This document shows, piece after piece, positions 53,208 through 62,768 of a DNA stretch of 64,000 nt. The stretch's first letter is position 1. Each line of letters starts with the position of its first letter. The stretch lies in contig PBGD01000031.1 of assembly GCA_002718895.1 (NCBI GenBank), positions 1-64,000 on the forward strand, written 5' to 3'. Under the pieces are notes generated by a model that worked only from the letters and a program-made list of their open reading frames with translations, was not told the DNA's origin and did not search any database. The stretch comes from Flavobacteriales bacterium. GTDB taxonomy: Bacteria > Bacteroidota > Bacteroidia > Flavobacteriales > TMED113. A program made the translations under genes and the position numbers.

Positions 53208-54568
53208 ATTTTTTCTTTAACTATTTTTGCCATTAATTCTGCTTCAGATACAATTTTATCATCAACGTACGCTTCTCCTTTCATATGACATATTCCTCTT
53301 CTTATTGGAGAGATTAAATGCAATTTAAAAATTAATGTGCAGTTTGGTTCAACTTTTTGCTTAAATTTTACTTTATCAATTTTCATAAAATATGTTAAGT
53401 AATTTTCAGGATCAGGAACACTATTGAGTGCTAATATGCCACCTGTTTGAGCCATTGCTTCTAATTGTAAAACTCCGGGCATAATAGGAGAACCTGGAAA
53501 ATGTCCTTTAAAATAGTATTCAGTTTTTTTTACGTACTTTAATCCAGTAACATATGAATCTCCTAATTCTAGTATTTCATCAATAAATAAAAAAGGTTCC
53601 CTATGAGGAAGTATTTGTTTTATTTTATCTTTTGTCATGATAGGTTTTGGATATTCTACTTTTTTAATTTCTTTACTCATTTTAATCAGTTTTTTAGTAA
53701 ACAATGAATTTATATAATGCCCTGGTTTTGATGCAATAATTTTACCTTTTAATTCAAAACCTGCTAATGATAAGTCTCCAATTAAATCAATTAACTTATG
53801 TTTGGCTTGTTCATTTGAAATTGCATTTTTCCGATCATTAAAAATACCTTTTTTGACTACTTTTGAACCTTTTTCAATTAATTCTCTTATTGAACCTAGA
53901 GTGTTGATATTAGTATCTTTTTCCACAAAAACTACACCCGTATCAATTGTGCTACCTTTTATTAAACCTAGTTTAACTAGTTCATCTAATTCATGAAGAA
54001 AACAAAAAGTACGAGCAGGTGAAATCTTATCTTTAAAGTCATTAAAATCTTTAAGAACTATTTTTTGAGGTAATAAAACATTAGATTTATAATCAATCTT
54101 AACTTCAATTTCTAATCCGTCTGACGGATAAAATTCAATTTTAGCATTTTCCTCTTTTAGTTCTACTTTAAATTGTTGATTGCATTTAAATTGCTTTCTA
54201 TTTTTATATTGTGTTTTTATTCCTGTTTTTTCCAAGAGTGTATAAAATGTATATGCACTGCCATCTAAAATAGGTATTTCTGGGCCATTAGCTTGAATAA
54301 TTAAATTAGATATTCCGAGAGCATAAATTGCAGCTAATAAATGTTCTACAGTTTCAATGCTAACTTGATTTTTTTTAAGTACAGTTCTTCTATTTGTTTC
54401 AGAAATGTTTTGAATATTTGCTTCAATTATAGTCTTCTCTTCTAGGTCTATTCTTTGAAATCGTATTCCTGAGTCAATGGGAGCTGGATGACATATAATT
54501 TTCACCATCTCACCTGTATGAAGACCATGTCCTTGAAATGTAACTGATTTATTTAATGTCTTTTGCAA
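53204..54568 (-). CDS. lpxC: Bifunctional LpxC deacetylase / FabZ dehydratase
   Basis: This 454-residue fusion has LpxC at about residues 1-300, with the zinc ligands His76 (VEHLLAA), His257 and Asp261 (KHKLIDLIGD) and the catalytic His284 (KPGHYIN). FabZ spans about 310-454, with His356 in GHFPGSP and Glu370 in LQLEAM. LpxC commits UDP-GlcNAc to lipid A; FabZ dehydrates 3-hydroxyacyl-ACP for fatty-acid synthesis. The two compete for the same 3-hydroxyacyl pool, so fusion may balance lipid A against phospholipid. The fusion is a known Bacteroidota trait. It lies 3 bases after lpxD. Confidence 0.97.
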   Translation of the reverse strand: MQKTLNKSVTFQGHGLHTGEMVKIICHPAPIDSGIRFQRIDLEEKTIIEANIQNISETNRRTVLKKNQVSIETVEHLLAAIYALGISNLIIQANGPEIPILDGSAYTFYTLLEKTGIKTQYKNRKQFKCNQQFKVELKEENAKIEFYPSDGLEIEVKIDYKSNVLLPQKIVLKDFNDFKDKISPARTFCFLHELDELVKLGLIKGSTIDTGVVFVEKDTNINTLGSIRELIEKGSKVVKKGIFNDRKNAISNEQAKHKLIDLIGDLSLAGFELKGKIIASKPGHYINSLFTKKLIKMSKEIKKVEYPKPIMTKDKIKQILPHREPFLFIDEILELGDSYVTGLKYVKKTEYYFKGHFPGSPIMPGVLQLEAMAQTGGILALNSVPDPENYLTYFMKIDKVKFKQKVEPNCTLIFKLHLISPIRRGICHMKGEAYVDDKIVSEAELMAKIVKEKI

Positions 54569-54571
54569 AGT

Positions 54572-55576
54572 TTATTTTTTAGTATTTTTTTTATAAAATT
54601 CATTAAATATTTTTGGAAGATTTTTAAAATATATATATGATTTTTGAAAATCTTTTATGTTGAATGCAAGTGGTCCTTGAATAATACTATTGTTTGAAAT
54701 GTTTTTAATTACTCCAGACTTGCCAGCAATCTTAACATGATTACCTATGGTAATATGCTCTGCAATTGCTACTTGGCCACCTATCATACAATTGTGACCT
54801 ATTTTTGTAGATCCTGCAATTCCAGTTTGTGCTGCAATTAAAGTATTATCACCGATTTTTACATTATGACCGATTTGAATAAGATTATCAAGTTTAACAT
54901 CATTTCCAATTATAGTGTTTTCAAATGTTCCTCTGTCAATAGTTGTGTTGCTGCCTATTTCCACTCTGTTTTTAATAATCACTTTTCCCAATTGAGGAAT
55001 TTTTGTTAATTGATTATTATTTATAAATCCAAAACCATCACTTCCAATTACAACTCCTGGATGAATTGTGCAAAATTGTCCAATTTGTGTGTCATTCAAT
55101 AATGTCACATTATTTCTAATAGAACTTGATGAACCAATAGTTGCGTTGTGGCCAATAAAGGAATTTGAACCTATATAACAATTTGAACCTATTGTTACGT
55201 TTTTACCTATTATTGCATACTTGTCAATAAAAACATCCTTACCAATTTTACAAGTTGGATCAATTTCAGCTTTTTGAGAAATGCCAATTGATACTTTTTT
55301 TCTAATAAAAAATAAGTCTAAAATTTCAGCAAACTTCAATATGGGATTTTTGACAACAATAAAGTTGTAATTATAATTTTCATAAACTTGTGAAGTAATT
55401 ATTAACGATGCTTTTGTAGTTTTTAGATATTTTAAATGTCGTTTATCTTGAAGAAAAGTTATATCTCCTTTTTTTGCATGCTGTATTATGGAATATGAAG
55501 ATATAGTAATATCTGGGTCACCGTATAGTTCACCTTTAACTATTTCACATATTTTTGATGCTTTTAAAATTTTCAT
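54572..55576 (-). CDS. lpxD: UDP-3-O-acylglucosamine N-acyltransferase LpxD
   Basis: This 334-residue protein has an N-terminal UDP-binding domain (1-100) and a left-handed beta-helix of hexapeptide repeats (about 103-310). The catalytic His237 is in IQIGHNVKIG, and HPGVVIGSDGFGF (172-184) is the LpxD signature. It adds the second acyl chain in lipid A synthesis, after LpxC. It starts 10 bases after the HD-domain gene. Confidence 0.96.
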   Translation of the reverse strand: MKILKASKICEIVKGELYGDPDITISSYSIIQHAKKGDITFLQDKRHLKYLKTTKASLIITSQVYENYNYNFIVVKNPILKFAEILDLFFIRKKVSIGISQKAEIDPTCKIGKDVFIDKYAIIGKNVTIGSNCYIGSNSFIGHNATIGSSSSIRNNVTLLNDTQIGQFCTIHPGVVIGSDGFGFINNNQLTKIPQLGKVIIKNRVEIGSNTTIDRGTFENTIIGNDVKLDNLIQIGHNVKIGDNTLIAAQTGIAGSTKIGHNCMIGGQVAIAEHITIGNHVKIAGKSGVIKNISNNSIIQGPLAFNIKDFQKSYIYFKNLPKIFNEFYKKNTKK

Positions 55577-55586
55577 TTATTGATAT

Positions 55587-56825
55587 TTAGTTTAAATATC
55601 CATCTGGGTAACAAATATAGTGTTTAATAATTTCTGAATTTCTTGAAGTCATATTAAAATCACCTTGAACATCAGATAAATTAATTAACTCTTGATTTGT
55701 TTTTAGAAATTTGATTTCATTTTCTATTAGACTATATGTTTCTTTTTTAATACTTATTGCAAATACTAAGTAACTGGTTTTATTGTGAGATACTTTTAAT
55801 GAAGTTTGTATTTTCTCTCTTATTATTTTAAGTGATGGTTCTATTTCATGTTTTTTAATTGATTTAATTTTAAGTAGTTTTCTGTTCAGAATACAATTAG
55901 ATAAGTAGTTTAGTATTTCATCTTTATCATGAGCCCAATTTTTTATACATGTTATTAAATCTGAGTCATCTAAACGAGCAAATAAGTTTAATAATTTTCT
56001 TGATTTAAAAAAATTGGCATTAATTGCATTCTTTTCATATAAGAAAATTTTAAATTCAGGTGTAGTAAATATTTTTTCACCAGATTGACATAATTCTTTT
56101 GCCCTTAGTAAAATCTTCATCAATGTATGTTCTGCGGACAGAACAGTTTTATGTAAATATACTTGCCAATACATTAGTTTTCTGGCAATTATAAATTTTT
56201 CAATAGAATAAATTCCTTTAAAGTCTACAACCAAATCTTGATCTTTAACATTAAACATACTTATTATTCTTTGTGAATTAATAATCCCTTCATTCACACC
56301 AGAATAAAAACTATCTCGATTTAAATAATCTAATCTGTCCACATCTAATTGACTTGAAATTAATTGATGAAGAAAAGTTTTGTGATATTTGTTTTGAAAA
56401 ATTTCAATTGCTAAAGATAATTTATTGTCAAATTCTTCGTTTAACTTTTGCATAAACATAATTGAGATTTCTTCGTGGGTTAAATTGTCTACAATTGTAT
56501 TCTCTAATGCATGTGAAAAGGGCCCGTGTCCGATATCATGTAACAATATAGCAATGCATGCAGCTTTGTGTTCTTGAACTGATATTTCATGCCCTTTGGA
56601 ACGAAGCACCTCAATAGATTTATTCATAAGATGCATAGAGCCTATAGCATGATGGAATCTGTTATGATTTGCACCAGGATAAACTAAGGAAGAAAGTCCT
56701 AGCTGTGAAATTCTTCGAAGCCTTTGAAAATAAGGGTGATCAAGAATTGATAAAATAATATTAAATGGAATGTGAATAAAGCCATATATAGGGTCATTAA
56801 TAATTTTATTCTTGAGATATGGCAT
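55587..56825 (-). CDS. HD-domain phosphohydrolase (dNTPase-like)
   Basis: This 412-residue HD-superfamily protein has His59 in RFHHAIGS and the HD pair at 96-97 in HDIGHGPFSHALE, plus a later DVDRLDYLNRDS (about 166-177). This combination fits the dGTPase/SAMHD1-like HD branch, which cleaves dNTPs or related nucleotides; nothing confirms the substrate here. In Bacteroidota this protein is often encoded upstream of lpxD, as here (10-base gap), so it seems to head the lpx-efp operon. It is divergent from porX. Confidence 0.9.
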   Translation of the reverse strand: MPYLKNKIINDPIYGFIHIPFNIILSILDHPYFQRLRRISQLGLSSLVYPGANHNRFHHAIGSMHLMNKSIEVLRSKGHEISVQEHKAACIAILLHDIGHGPFSHALENTIVDNLTHEEISIMFMQKLNEEFDNKLSLAIEIFQNKYHKTFLHQLISSQLDVDRLDYLNRDSFYSGVNEGIINSQRIISMFNVKDQDLVVDFKGIYSIEKFIIARKLMYWQVYLHKTVLSAEHTLMKILLRAKELCQSGEKIFTTPEFKIFLYEKNAINANFFKSRKLLNLFARLDDSDLITCIKNWAHDKDEILNYLSNCILNRKLLKIKSIKKHEIEPSLKIIREKIQTSLKVSHNKTSYLVFAISIKKETYSLIENEIKFLKTNQELINLSDVQGDFNMTSRNSEIIKHYICYPDGYLN

Positions 56826-56874
56826 TTATTTCTAATTTATAACATAAATTTAAAAAAGAAAATAAATTTAAATA

Positions 56875-58416
56875 ATGAAGTCTGCTAAAATTTTATGGAT
56901 TGATGATGAGGTTGATTCTTTAAAATCACATATCTTATTTTTGACCAACAAAGGTTTCTCAGTTCAAACTGTTTCTAATGGATACGATGCTATAAAAATT
57001 ATTAATGAAATACAATTTGATATTATTTTTCTTGATGAAAATATGCCTGGTTTAACTGGATTAGAAACTCTAGAAAAGATTAAAGAAGTCACTAATTCTC
57101 CTGTAATTATGATCACGAAAAATGAGCAAGAGCATATAATGGAAGATGCAATTGGTGCCAAGATTTCTGATTATTTAATTAAACCTGTCAATCCAAATCA
57201 GGTGCTATTATCAATTAAAAAAAACTTAGAGTTTTCTCAATTAATAAATCATAAAACAAATTTAATATATCAGCGTGAATTTATGTCTATTAGTTCAATG
57301 ATTAACTCTGTTGAATCCCCTAATGAATGGATAGAGTTATACAAAAAAATTGTTTATTGGGAATTAGAATTAGAATCTTTAGATGAGAATCAAATGCTTG
57401 ATGTCTTATTAAATCAAAAAAAAGATGCAAATAATAATTTTTTTAAAAATGTGAAAAAAAATTATCATAAATGGATTGAACAAGATAATATCATCATGTC
57501 AAATAATTTGTTTGAAAAAAGTATTTTTCCTGTGCTTTCATCTAATAAACCTACTTTTTTCTTATTAATAGATAATTTAAGATATGATCAATGGAAGATT
57601 ATTCAACCTCATTTAGATCCTTTTTTTAATATTGATGATAAATTATGTTTTAGTATTTTGCCTACTGCTACACAGTATTGTCGGAACTCTATTTTTGCTG
57701 GTATGATGCCAGATGAAATAAAACACTCTTTTCCCTCATTATGGCTTGATGATCATCAAGAAGGAGGTAAAAATATGCATGAAAAAGACTTTTTATCCTC
57801 TCTTCTGTTAAAACTTGAATATCAGTCTGATTTTTCTTTTAATAAAATTTTCAATAATGATCATGGTGTGAAGCTATTGGATAGGATTAATGAACTGTTA
57901 AATAAATCATTGAATGTGATAATTTATAATTTTGTTGATATATTATCTCATGCTAAAACAGATCTTAAAATGATTAAGGAATTAGCAATTAATGATAAAG
58001 CATATCGCGATCTGACACTAACTTGGTTTAAAAATTCGCCACTATTTGATTTGTTAAAAAAACTATCTTCTCATGATTGTAATATAATTATAACATCTGA
58101 TCATGGTACTATAAATGTTTCTGAACCAAGTAGAGTTGTAGGCGAAAAAACTATTTCATCCAACTTAAGATACAAAACTGGTAAAAAAATGAAATTTGAA
58201 AACAAAGATGTTTTATGGGTTCAAAATCCACAAAATTTTAGACTGCCTAGTAGTAGTGTTAGTGCAGCTTATATTTTTGCTTCTCCCAACAAGTATTTTG
58301 TTTATCCTAATAATTATAATCATTATGCACATCACTATATAAATACTTATCAACATGGAGGAATTTCAATGGAAGAAATGATGCTTCCTTTAGTTTCATT
58401 AAAATCAAAATTATGA
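56875..58416 (+). CDS. porX: PorX: response regulator with PglZ phosphatase-fold domain, T9SS regulator
   Basis: This 513-residue protein has a receiver domain (1-120) with Asp10, Asp11, the phosphorylation site Asp54, and Lys103. A PglZ/alkaline-phosphatase-fold domain (about 215-513) has the metal Asp233 (LLIDNLR), the nucleophile region PTATQYCRNS (Thr266) and TSDHGTINV. This layout is PorX, which with PorY and SigP controls type IX secretion in Porphyromonas and gliding bacteria. In the same window are several T9SS cargo genes. It overlaps tsaE by 4 bases; porX-tsaE-ald order is a recurrent Bacteroidota arrangement. Confidence 0.94.
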   Translation: MKSAKILWIDDEVDSLKSHILFLTNKGFSVQTVSNGYDAIKIINEIQFDIIFLDENMPGLTGLETLEKIKEVTNSPVIMITKNEQEHIMEDAIGAKISDYLIKPVNPNQVLLSIKKNLEFSQLINHKTNLIYQREFMSISSMINSVESPNEWIELYKKIVYWELELESLDENQMLDVLLNQKKDANNNFFKNVKKNYHKWIEQDNIIMSNNLFEKSIFPVLSSNKPTFFLLIDNLRYDQWKIIQPHLDPFFNIDDKLCFSILPTATQYCRNSIFAGMMPDEIKHSFPSLWLDDHQEGGKNMHEKDFLSSLLLKLEYQSDFSFNKIFNNDHGVKLLDRINELLNKSLNVIIYNFVDILSHAKTDLKMIKELAINDKAYRDLTLTWFKNSPLFDLLKKLSSHDCNIIITSDHGTINVSEPSRVVGEKTISSNLRYKTGKKMKFENKDVLWVQNPQNFRLPSSSVSAAYIFASPNKYFVYPNNYNHYAHHYINTYQHGGISMEEMMLPLVSLKSKL

Positions 58417-58829
58417 TACACAAATATGACATCAGTTCTTTTCAAATGATTTCAGTTGTCTCAAAAGAATTGTTAAAATTATTAGATAATCGTATTTTTG
58501 TATTACATGGCGATGTGGGAGTTGGTAAAACTACGTTAGTTAAATACTTTTGTATGCATTTAGAAGTCAGAGATTCTGTTTCCAGCCCTACCTTTCCTGT
58601 TATTAATGAATATATTAATATAATGAACGAAAAAATCTTTCACTTTGATTTTTATAGACTAAAAAAAACAGAGGAGTGTAAGCAACTTGGTTTAGATTAT
58701 TATTTTCAATCTGGTGCGTATTGCTTTATTGAATGGCCGCAAATAGTACAATCTATTTTGCCAGATAATCATCATACATTAAAATTACATCAAGATGGTG
58801 ATAAAAGGGTGCTTTCAGTTCTAAAATAA
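58413..58829 (+). CDS. tsaE: tRNA threonylcarbamoyladenosine ATPase subunit TsaE
   Basis: This 138-residue P-loop ATPase has Walker A GDVGVGKTT (33-41) and the TsaE stretch SSPTFPVINEY followed by HFDFYRL. TsaE supports TsaB and TsaD in making t6A37 in tRNAs. Length is typical. The ATG overlaps the porX stop (ATGA), so the two are translationally coupled; ald follows after 4 bases. Confidence 0.95.
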   Translation: MIHKYDISSFQMISVVSKELLKLLDNRIFVLHGDVGVGKTTLVKYFCMHLEVRDSVSSPTFPVINEYINIMNEKIFHFDFYRLKKTEECKQLGLDYYFQSGAYCFIEWPQIVQSILPDNHHTLKLHQDGDKRVLSVLK

Positions 58830-58833
58830 ATTA

Positions 58834-60039
58834 ATGATTATGAAAGAAAAGTTTCTATCTTTTGAAGAGGCAGGTTTTACTCTTCCCCAAGAAGAGGTTT
58901 TAGAACTTGATTCAGCAAATGAAAAATTATCAATTGGTATTCCCAAAGAGACCTTACTACAAGAAAAAAGAATTGGATTAGTGCCTGACGCCGTCAATTT
59001 ACTTACTAACCATGGTCATAGTGTAATTGTTGAAAGTGGTGTTGGCGAGTTAATTAATTTTTCAGATAATGAATACAGTGAATGTGGAGCAAAAATTGTT
59101 CAAACTGCTACTGAAGTTTATAATGCAGATATTATTTTAAAAGTATCTCCCCCTAATATTGAAGAAATTAAGATGATGAAAAAAAATCAGACTTTAATTT
59201 CGGCTCTGCAACTTAAAATTCAAACACCAGAATTTTTTAAAGAATTAATTTCTAAAAATGTTACTGCCATTGCATATGATTACATTAAAGATGAAGATGG
59301 AATTTTTCCAGTAGTACGTTCTATGAGTGAAATCGCAGGTAATGCTTCCATTTTAATTGCAGGTGAATTTTTGAGCAACCTTAACCAAGGTAAAGGTCTC
59401 TTGCTAGGTGGTGTTGCAGGTGTTAGTACTACAGATATTGTTATTTTAGGAGCTGGAACTGTAGGTGAGTTTGCTGCAAGATCTGCAATAGGCCTAGGTG
59501 CTTCTGTTAAGATATTCGATAACTCATTACACAAATTAAGACGTTTACAGGATAAGTTGCAAACAAGAGTCGACACAAATATCATAAATCCCAAGGCCTT
59601 ACAAAAAGCTATAAGACGCACTGATGTTGTTATTGGTGCAGTAAGATCTAAAGATGGTAGAACACCCTGTGTAATTTCCGAAGAAATGGTAAAAATGATG
59701 AAGCCTGGTTCTGTAGTGGTTGATGTGAGTATTGACAGGGGAGGTTGTATTGAGACATCAGAAATAACATCTCATTCTTCTCCGGTTTTTATAAAACATG
59801 GTGTAATTCACTATTGTGTTCCTAATATTCCATCTAGAGTGGCTCGAACAGCATCTTTTTCACTAAGTAATATTTTTGCTTCTTTGCTCTTAGAAATGGG
59901 TAAATATGGAGGTCCTAATAAAATAATTTTTAATAATCCCAATATTGGACAAGGAGCATATATTATCAAGGGTAAATTAGTCAATAAAGCTATCGCTGAT
60001 TGGTTTAATCTCCCTTATAATTCTATTGATTTATTATAA
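58834..60039 (+). CDS. ald: Alanine dehydrogenase
   Basis: This 401-residue NAD-dependent enzyme matches the alanine dehydrogenase/transhydrogenase-alpha family. The N-terminal half has QEKRIGLVP (substrate Arg) and LKVSPP. The Rossmann loop is ILGAGTVGE, and the C-terminal end of the active site contains VIHYCVPNIPSRV. It interconverts L-alanine and pyruvate plus ammonium. A second ATG three codons in (58840) is equally plausible. The location after porX-tsaE is a common Bacteroidota arrangement, perhaps without functional link. Confidence 0.93.
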   Translation: MIMKEKFLSFEEAGFTLPQEEVLELDSANEKLSIGIPKETLLQEKRIGLVPDAVNLLTNHGHSVIVESGVGELINFSDNEYSECGAKIVQTATEVYNADIILKVSPPNIEEIKMMKKNQTLISALQLKIQTPEFFKELISKNVTAIAYDYIKDEDGIFPVVRSMSEIAGNASILIAGEFLSNLNQGKGLLLGGVAGVSTTDIVILGAGTVGEFAARSAIGLGASVKIFDNSLHKLRRLQDKLQTRVDTNIINPKALQKAIRRTDVVIGAVRSKDGRTPCVISEEMVKMMKPGSVVVDVSIDRGGCIETSEITSHSSPVFIKHGVIHYCVPNIPSRVARTASFSLSNIFASLLLEMGKYGGPNKIIFNNPNIGQGAYIIKGKLVNKAIADWFNLPYNSIDLL

Positions 60040-60044
60040 TTTCA

Positions 60045-60434
60045 ATGGGAACTTTTCATCGTTTTTCTTTATTTTTTTTAGGTATTTTTTTAGGTGTAAT
60101 AATATTATTTTTTTCTCTTTCTCTAAGAGATGGGCCAATTTCATTTAATTACTTTCCCAATAGTAGAGTAATAAGTTATATGGCTAAAAATAATATTAAT
60201 TTCTATGAGAAATCACATTGTAAAATGAAGTGTTGTAATCTAGATAGTATAGAATTGAATTATTTTATAAGTAATTCTAAAGTGAATTTTAAAAAAAGTA
60301 TAATTAGAAATAAAAATTTAAAATTGTATCATTTATCATATAATGATTTCAATTTTTTAATTGAAAAAAGAAATGATTCCTTATTTTTTAAGGATATAGT
60401 TTGCAACAAAAGAGAATGTTTAGATTGTAACTAG
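60045..60434 (+). CDS. Membrane-anchored DUF4258-like protein
   Basis: This 129-residue protein has one N-terminal membrane helix (about 7-26), then a stretch with NSRVISYM, CKMKCCNLDS and KVNFKKSIIR. The spacing matches DUF4258-like proteins often found after porX-ald in Bacteroidota, but the fold is diverged and the assignment is tentative. The mature part has seven Cys, including KCC and CLDC at the end. It follows ald by 5 bases and overlaps the convergent proline dehydrogenase stop by 4 bases. Confidence 0.65.
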   Translation: MGTFHRFSLFFLGIFLGVIILFFSLSLRDGPISFNYFPNSRVISYMAKNNINFYEKSHCKMKCCNLDSIELNYFISNSKVNFKKSIIRNKNLKLYHLSYNDFNFLIEKRNDSLFFKDIVCNKRECLDCN

Positions 60435-61585
60435 CCACTTTTCAAAACATTTTTTATTCTTTTAATTTCTTCTCTTGTTTGTGCCGTAATTGCCGAGTTT
60501 TCTTCTGCACGTCTTATTAGATAGGGAATAACTTTTTTAACTGGACCATAAGGAACATACTTTGCTACATTATAATTTAATTTTGATAAGTGATAACTAA
60601 TATTATCACTCATACCTAATAATTGTGAGAAGTAAATTCTTGGATCATCACATTTGATTTTTTTTGTTTGCATTAATTTAAGAGCATATTCTGTACTCAG
60701 TTCATTATGAGTCCCTATACACAGACTAATATTTTCAATATTATTAATACAATATTTAATAGCAATATTAAAGTCGTTGTCACAATCTTTTTTTGATAGA
60801 TGTATGGGAGATTTGTATTTTTTCTTCCTTGCTCTCGCTTCTTCTTTTTCCATATATGCACCCCTTACTAATTTTAATCCTAATTTATATTGATGTCTTT
60901 TAGCATCATTATGAAGATTATATATGTATTCTAATTTATCGCGTCTGTAAAGTTGAATCGTGTTATATATTAAAACAAAATTTTTGTTATATTTTTTCAT
61001 TAGATCCTCTGTTAATTTGTCTATTGCATTTTGAATCCAACTTTCCTCTGCATCTATTAGAATAGGAGTCTTGCAATTTTGAGCAGTTTTACAAATTTTA
61101 TCCAATTTAAATTTTGTAGATGTTAGTAATTTTTCTTCTTCCTTTGATAATAATGTGCTATTATTTATTTTTTTTAGTAAATGAAATGGAGCTATTCCTG
61201 TAATTTTAAATACACAAAAAGGTAGAAGTGGATTGTGTTTAGCTTCATTGATATTACTAATTATTTCTAAAAAAGTTTTCTCAATAGATGATGAGTCGTT
61301 GTTACCCTCAACAGAATAATCTAGGATTGTTTTAATGTTATGTTTTCCTAATTGATTTATCTTTATTTTTGATTCATCAATGTTTTCTCCTCCACAAAAT
61401 TGTTTGAAAATTGTTTTTTTTATTATTCCTAAAATTGGTAATTTTAAAATCAGAGCAACATTTAATAAGAACTTGCCTAATTGCACTATTGACCTATTAG
61501 ATATGATGTAGAAAAGAATTAGTGTTTGATATAATTCTGTCTTTTTTTTATATGAATAGTCTATATATTTATCTTCAAATATCAT
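60431..61585 (-). CDS. Proline dehydrogenase (monofunctional PutA-type)
   Basis: This 384-residue enzyme has the PRODH TIM-barrel motifs PILIDAEESW (about 174-183), GLKLVRGAYMEKE (about 235-247), ISLCIGTHNE, and the C-terminal YVPYGPV ... LIRRAEENS that binds substrate carboxylate. It oxidises proline to pyrroline-5-carboxylate with FAD. The P5C dehydrogenase domain of full-length PutA is absent, so a separate enzyme should complete the pathway. It is divergent from aroB, an arrangement I recall from other Bacteroidota. Confidence 0.94.
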   Translation of the reverse strand: MIFEDKYIDYSYKKKTELYQTLILFYIISNRSIVQLGKFLLNVALILKLPILGIIKKTIFKQFCGGENIDESKIKINQLGKHNIKTILDYSVEGNNDSSSIEKTFLEIISNINEAKHNPLLPFCVFKITGIAPFHLLKKINNSTLLSKEEEKLLTSTKFKLDKICKTAQNCKTPILIDAEESWIQNAIDKLTEDLMKKYNKNFVLIYNTIQLYRRDKLEYIYNLHNDAKRHQYKLGLKLVRGAYMEKEEARARKKKYKSPIHLSKKDCDNDFNIAIKYCINNIENISLCIGTHNELSTEYALKLMQTKKIKCDDPRIYFSQLLGMSDNISYHLSKLNYNVAKYVPYGPVKKVIPYLIRRAEENSAITAQTREEIKRIKNVLKSG

Positions 61586-61673
61586 TTTTTTTATTATAAT
61601 AATCTACTTTATAATGTTATACTAGATTTAATTATTTGTAATTTTTATTTAAATATACATTTTCAAATCAAAA

Positions 61674-62768
61674 ATGAATAAAAAATTATCTTTATATGAT
61701 GTCCAGATTGTAATTAACAATAATTCTTTTTCTCATCTAGCTGATTATATTGATGCAGCATGCCCATCTTCTATATTTGTTATAGTAGATTCAAATACTA
61801 AAACAAAATGTTTACCAATCCTTTTAGAATCTGTTTCTGAGTTAAAAAATAGTTGTGTTATTGAAATTTGTCCAGGTGAAACATCAAAATCTTTGCAAGA
61901 GGTTAAAAATATATGCGAAATATTATTAGTAAATGGATTAGATAGGTCCAGCTTAATCATTAATCTTGGTGGAGGAGTTGTATGTGATTTAGGAGGTTTT
62001 GTAGCTTCTATTATAAAACGAGGTGTTAATTTCATTAATATCCCTACAACACTTATGTCTCAAATTGATGCATCAATTGGAGGAAAGGTGGGTGTTAATT
62101 TTTTGAACCAAAAGAATCAATTGGGACTCTTTTCAAATCCACAATTAATTTTCATTTCTTCTGTTTTTCTAAAGACTTTATCAAATAAAGAAATTTCAAC
62201 GTCTTACTCTGAAATAGTCAAATATGCATTAATTTTTGACAAAATTTTCTGGCATAAATTGCAAAAATTATTATTGAATAATAAGATTAATTTAAGCCCC
62301 ATCATTAAAAAGTGTATAAATATTAAAAAGACGATTGTTGCACAGGATTTTCATGATGTGAATGAACGTAGAAAGTTAAATTTTGGACACTCTATAGCTC
62401 ATGCAATTGAATCATGTTTTATAGATAATAAATTAATCATATCCCATGGTTTAGCTGTTTTTGTTGGACTTATATGTGAGTCATATATATCATATGAAAA
62501 AAATAATTTATCTAAAGTGTCACTAATGGAAATAGTTAATTTTATTTTTAAATTAATGTCACCTATTTTTTTAGAAAAAAAATATGATGAAAAAATTTTA
62601 TATTATATTAAATCTGATAAAAAAAATAAAAATGGAATTTCACGTTTCACTTTGTTAAATTCTATTGGAGAGTCTGTTGTTAACTGTCATGTTTCAGATG
62701 TAGAAGTACTTAACTCTTTTAAGTTTTATAGAAAAAATGCAAAACTTTATTTTACAAAAAACCAGTGA
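61674..62768 (+). CDS. aroB: 3-dehydroquinate synthase
   Basis: This 364-residue enzyme has the NAD-binding GGGVVCDLGGF, PTTLMSQIDASIGGK, the zinc Glu in SYSEIVKYALI and zinc His residues in LNFGHSIAHAIE and ISHGLAV. It makes 3-dehydroquinate in the shikimate pathway. The 3' end overlaps aroA by 32 bases in another frame, so the two are co-transcribed and probably co-translated. The upstream 88 bases separate it from divergent proline dehydrogenase. Confidence 0.96.
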   Translation: MNKKLSLYDVQIVINNNSFSHLADYIDAACPSSIFVIVDSNTKTKCLPILLESVSELKNSCVIEICPGETSKSLQEVKNICEILLVNGLDRSSLIINLGGGVVCDLGGFVASIIKRGVNFINIPTTLMSQIDASIGGKVGVNFLNQKNQLGLFSNPQLIFISSVFLKTLSNKEISTSYSEIVKYALIFDKIFWHKLQKLLLNNKINLSPIIKKCINIKKTIVAQDFHDVNERRKLNFGHSIAHAIESCFIDNKLIISHGLAVFVGLICESYISYEKNNLSKVSLMEIVNFIFKLMSPIFLEKKYDEKILYYIKSDKKNKNGISRFTLLNSIGESVVNCHVSDVEVLNSFKFYRKNAKLYFTKNQ

